A stretch of 64,000 bases of DNA, taken from positions 17,823,975 through 17,887,974 of the forward strand of contig NC_034415.1 of the NCBI RefSeq assembly GCF_002078875.1, read 5' to 3'. Below are positions 63,310 to 64,000 of this stretch, in pieces (the first letter of the stretch is position 1; each line of letters begins with the position of its first letter). Both the position numbers and the translations under genes were made by a program. The DNA comes from Numida meleagris. Its lineage: Eukaryota > Chordata > Aves > Galliformes > Numididae. Below the pieces are notes generated by a model. That model ran no database searches. It was not told the DNA's origin and worked only from the letters and a program-made list of their open reading frames with translations.

Positions 63310-64000
63310 TCATGTTCTTCAAGGACTATAAACAACTTTTTGAAAAGGATCTTAGCAGTTGAATATTGGTAGGATTAAATAGGACCAACAGAGATTGTTG
63401 GGGACTGAGTACTTGTATTTGGAGTACCTTTAAAGATGCTATCTAGAGAAGAATGATGGCACATATTCTTTTGGGCAAACCACCTGAGCATTTATCCAGC
63501 TGCTTCAGTGAGTTTGAGAGTTCATAACAGGTTGACAATCCTGTGGCCAATAGTACCGATGGTACCAGCAGGAACATTATTAGCAATATCTAAATTAGTG
63601 TGATTACAGATAGCTTAGGCTTTCCAAGATGGTCTGCTCCCACTTGGGCTGTGTCTGTACTGTTCAGAGTATGATATAATTTTATCTTTGTCCATGTCTT
63701 GTCTCAGCATCTTATCTAAATGCTTGTGTTGCTGACATCATGGAGACAGCTTTGTCCTTGGCCATGTCTGAGCTTGTTTTTGAAGCTATCTTACTCCTGA
63801 AAACTGACTGCAGCCTATCTATAACCCATGTCTCTAATTGTAAAATGGAAAAGTGGAATGCAACCACACATTTTATGTCATTTTACATTTTCAAATCATT
63901 ATTATCAATTGATGTGTCAAGACTAGTTTTGCTTTTTAAAACTCAGTGTACCTGTCAGCCACTCCTTTGATGTTTCCTGGAGACTGACAGGGTAATACCA
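63310..64000. other. Non-coding stretch, nothing recognised
   Basis: About 690 bases to the window end without a recognisable gene or repeat. A 76-codon plus-strand frame at 63740-63970 has no known motif. Confidence 0.55.

Noticed and set aside
1..64000. tRNA, rRNA, CRISPR arrays, telomeric or satellite arrays
   Set aside because: None seen on reading both strands; only short microsatellites and dispersed CR1 pieces are present.

Overview
This window looks like ordinary non-coding DNA from a bird, or a close sauropsid relative. The evidence is the interspersed repeats: every one I can recognise is a CR1 LINE. They are strongly 5'-truncated, with the typical short 3' tails built on ATTCTATG. 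I see no Alu, L1, B-type or tRNA-derived SINE. The background is visibly AT-rich, and there are no bacterial operons, Shine-Dalgarno sites or dense ORFs.

Layout: a CR1 fragment enters from the left edge (1-725, +) and carries an open 3' portion of the reverse-transcriptase ORF. Six more CR1 pieces follow: 16508-16748 (+), 38561-39093 (-, interrupted by a 160-base run of N), 44762-45268 (-), 51008-51055 (+, only the 3' end), 53556-54235 (+) and 63070-63309 (-). Between them lie long AT-rich stretches with microsatellites, homopolymer tracts, small tandem duplications and short palindromes. Several stretches are rich in homeodomain- or POU-like words and could be conserved regulatory elements, but that cannot be shown from one sequence.

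Three stretches differ from the background. Positions 5030-5345 are GC-richer and end in a strong splice-donor sequence, so they could be an old LTR or a first exon. Positions 30790-31880 are about 1.1 kb, GC-richer, CpG-poor and have overlapping ORFs on both strands, which fits an unrecognised decayed repeat or pseudogene. Positions 61498-61642 look like an exon, with a consensus-like acceptor, an open frame and a donor, but I do not recognise the protein.

No protein-coding host gene, tRNA, rRNA or CRISPR array can be supported. The window is best read as intergenic desert or the inside of a very large intron. I found no previously undescribed biological system. The most concrete observation is that the N gap lies inside a CR1 copy and is within one base of the length expected from the sibling copy at the left edge.
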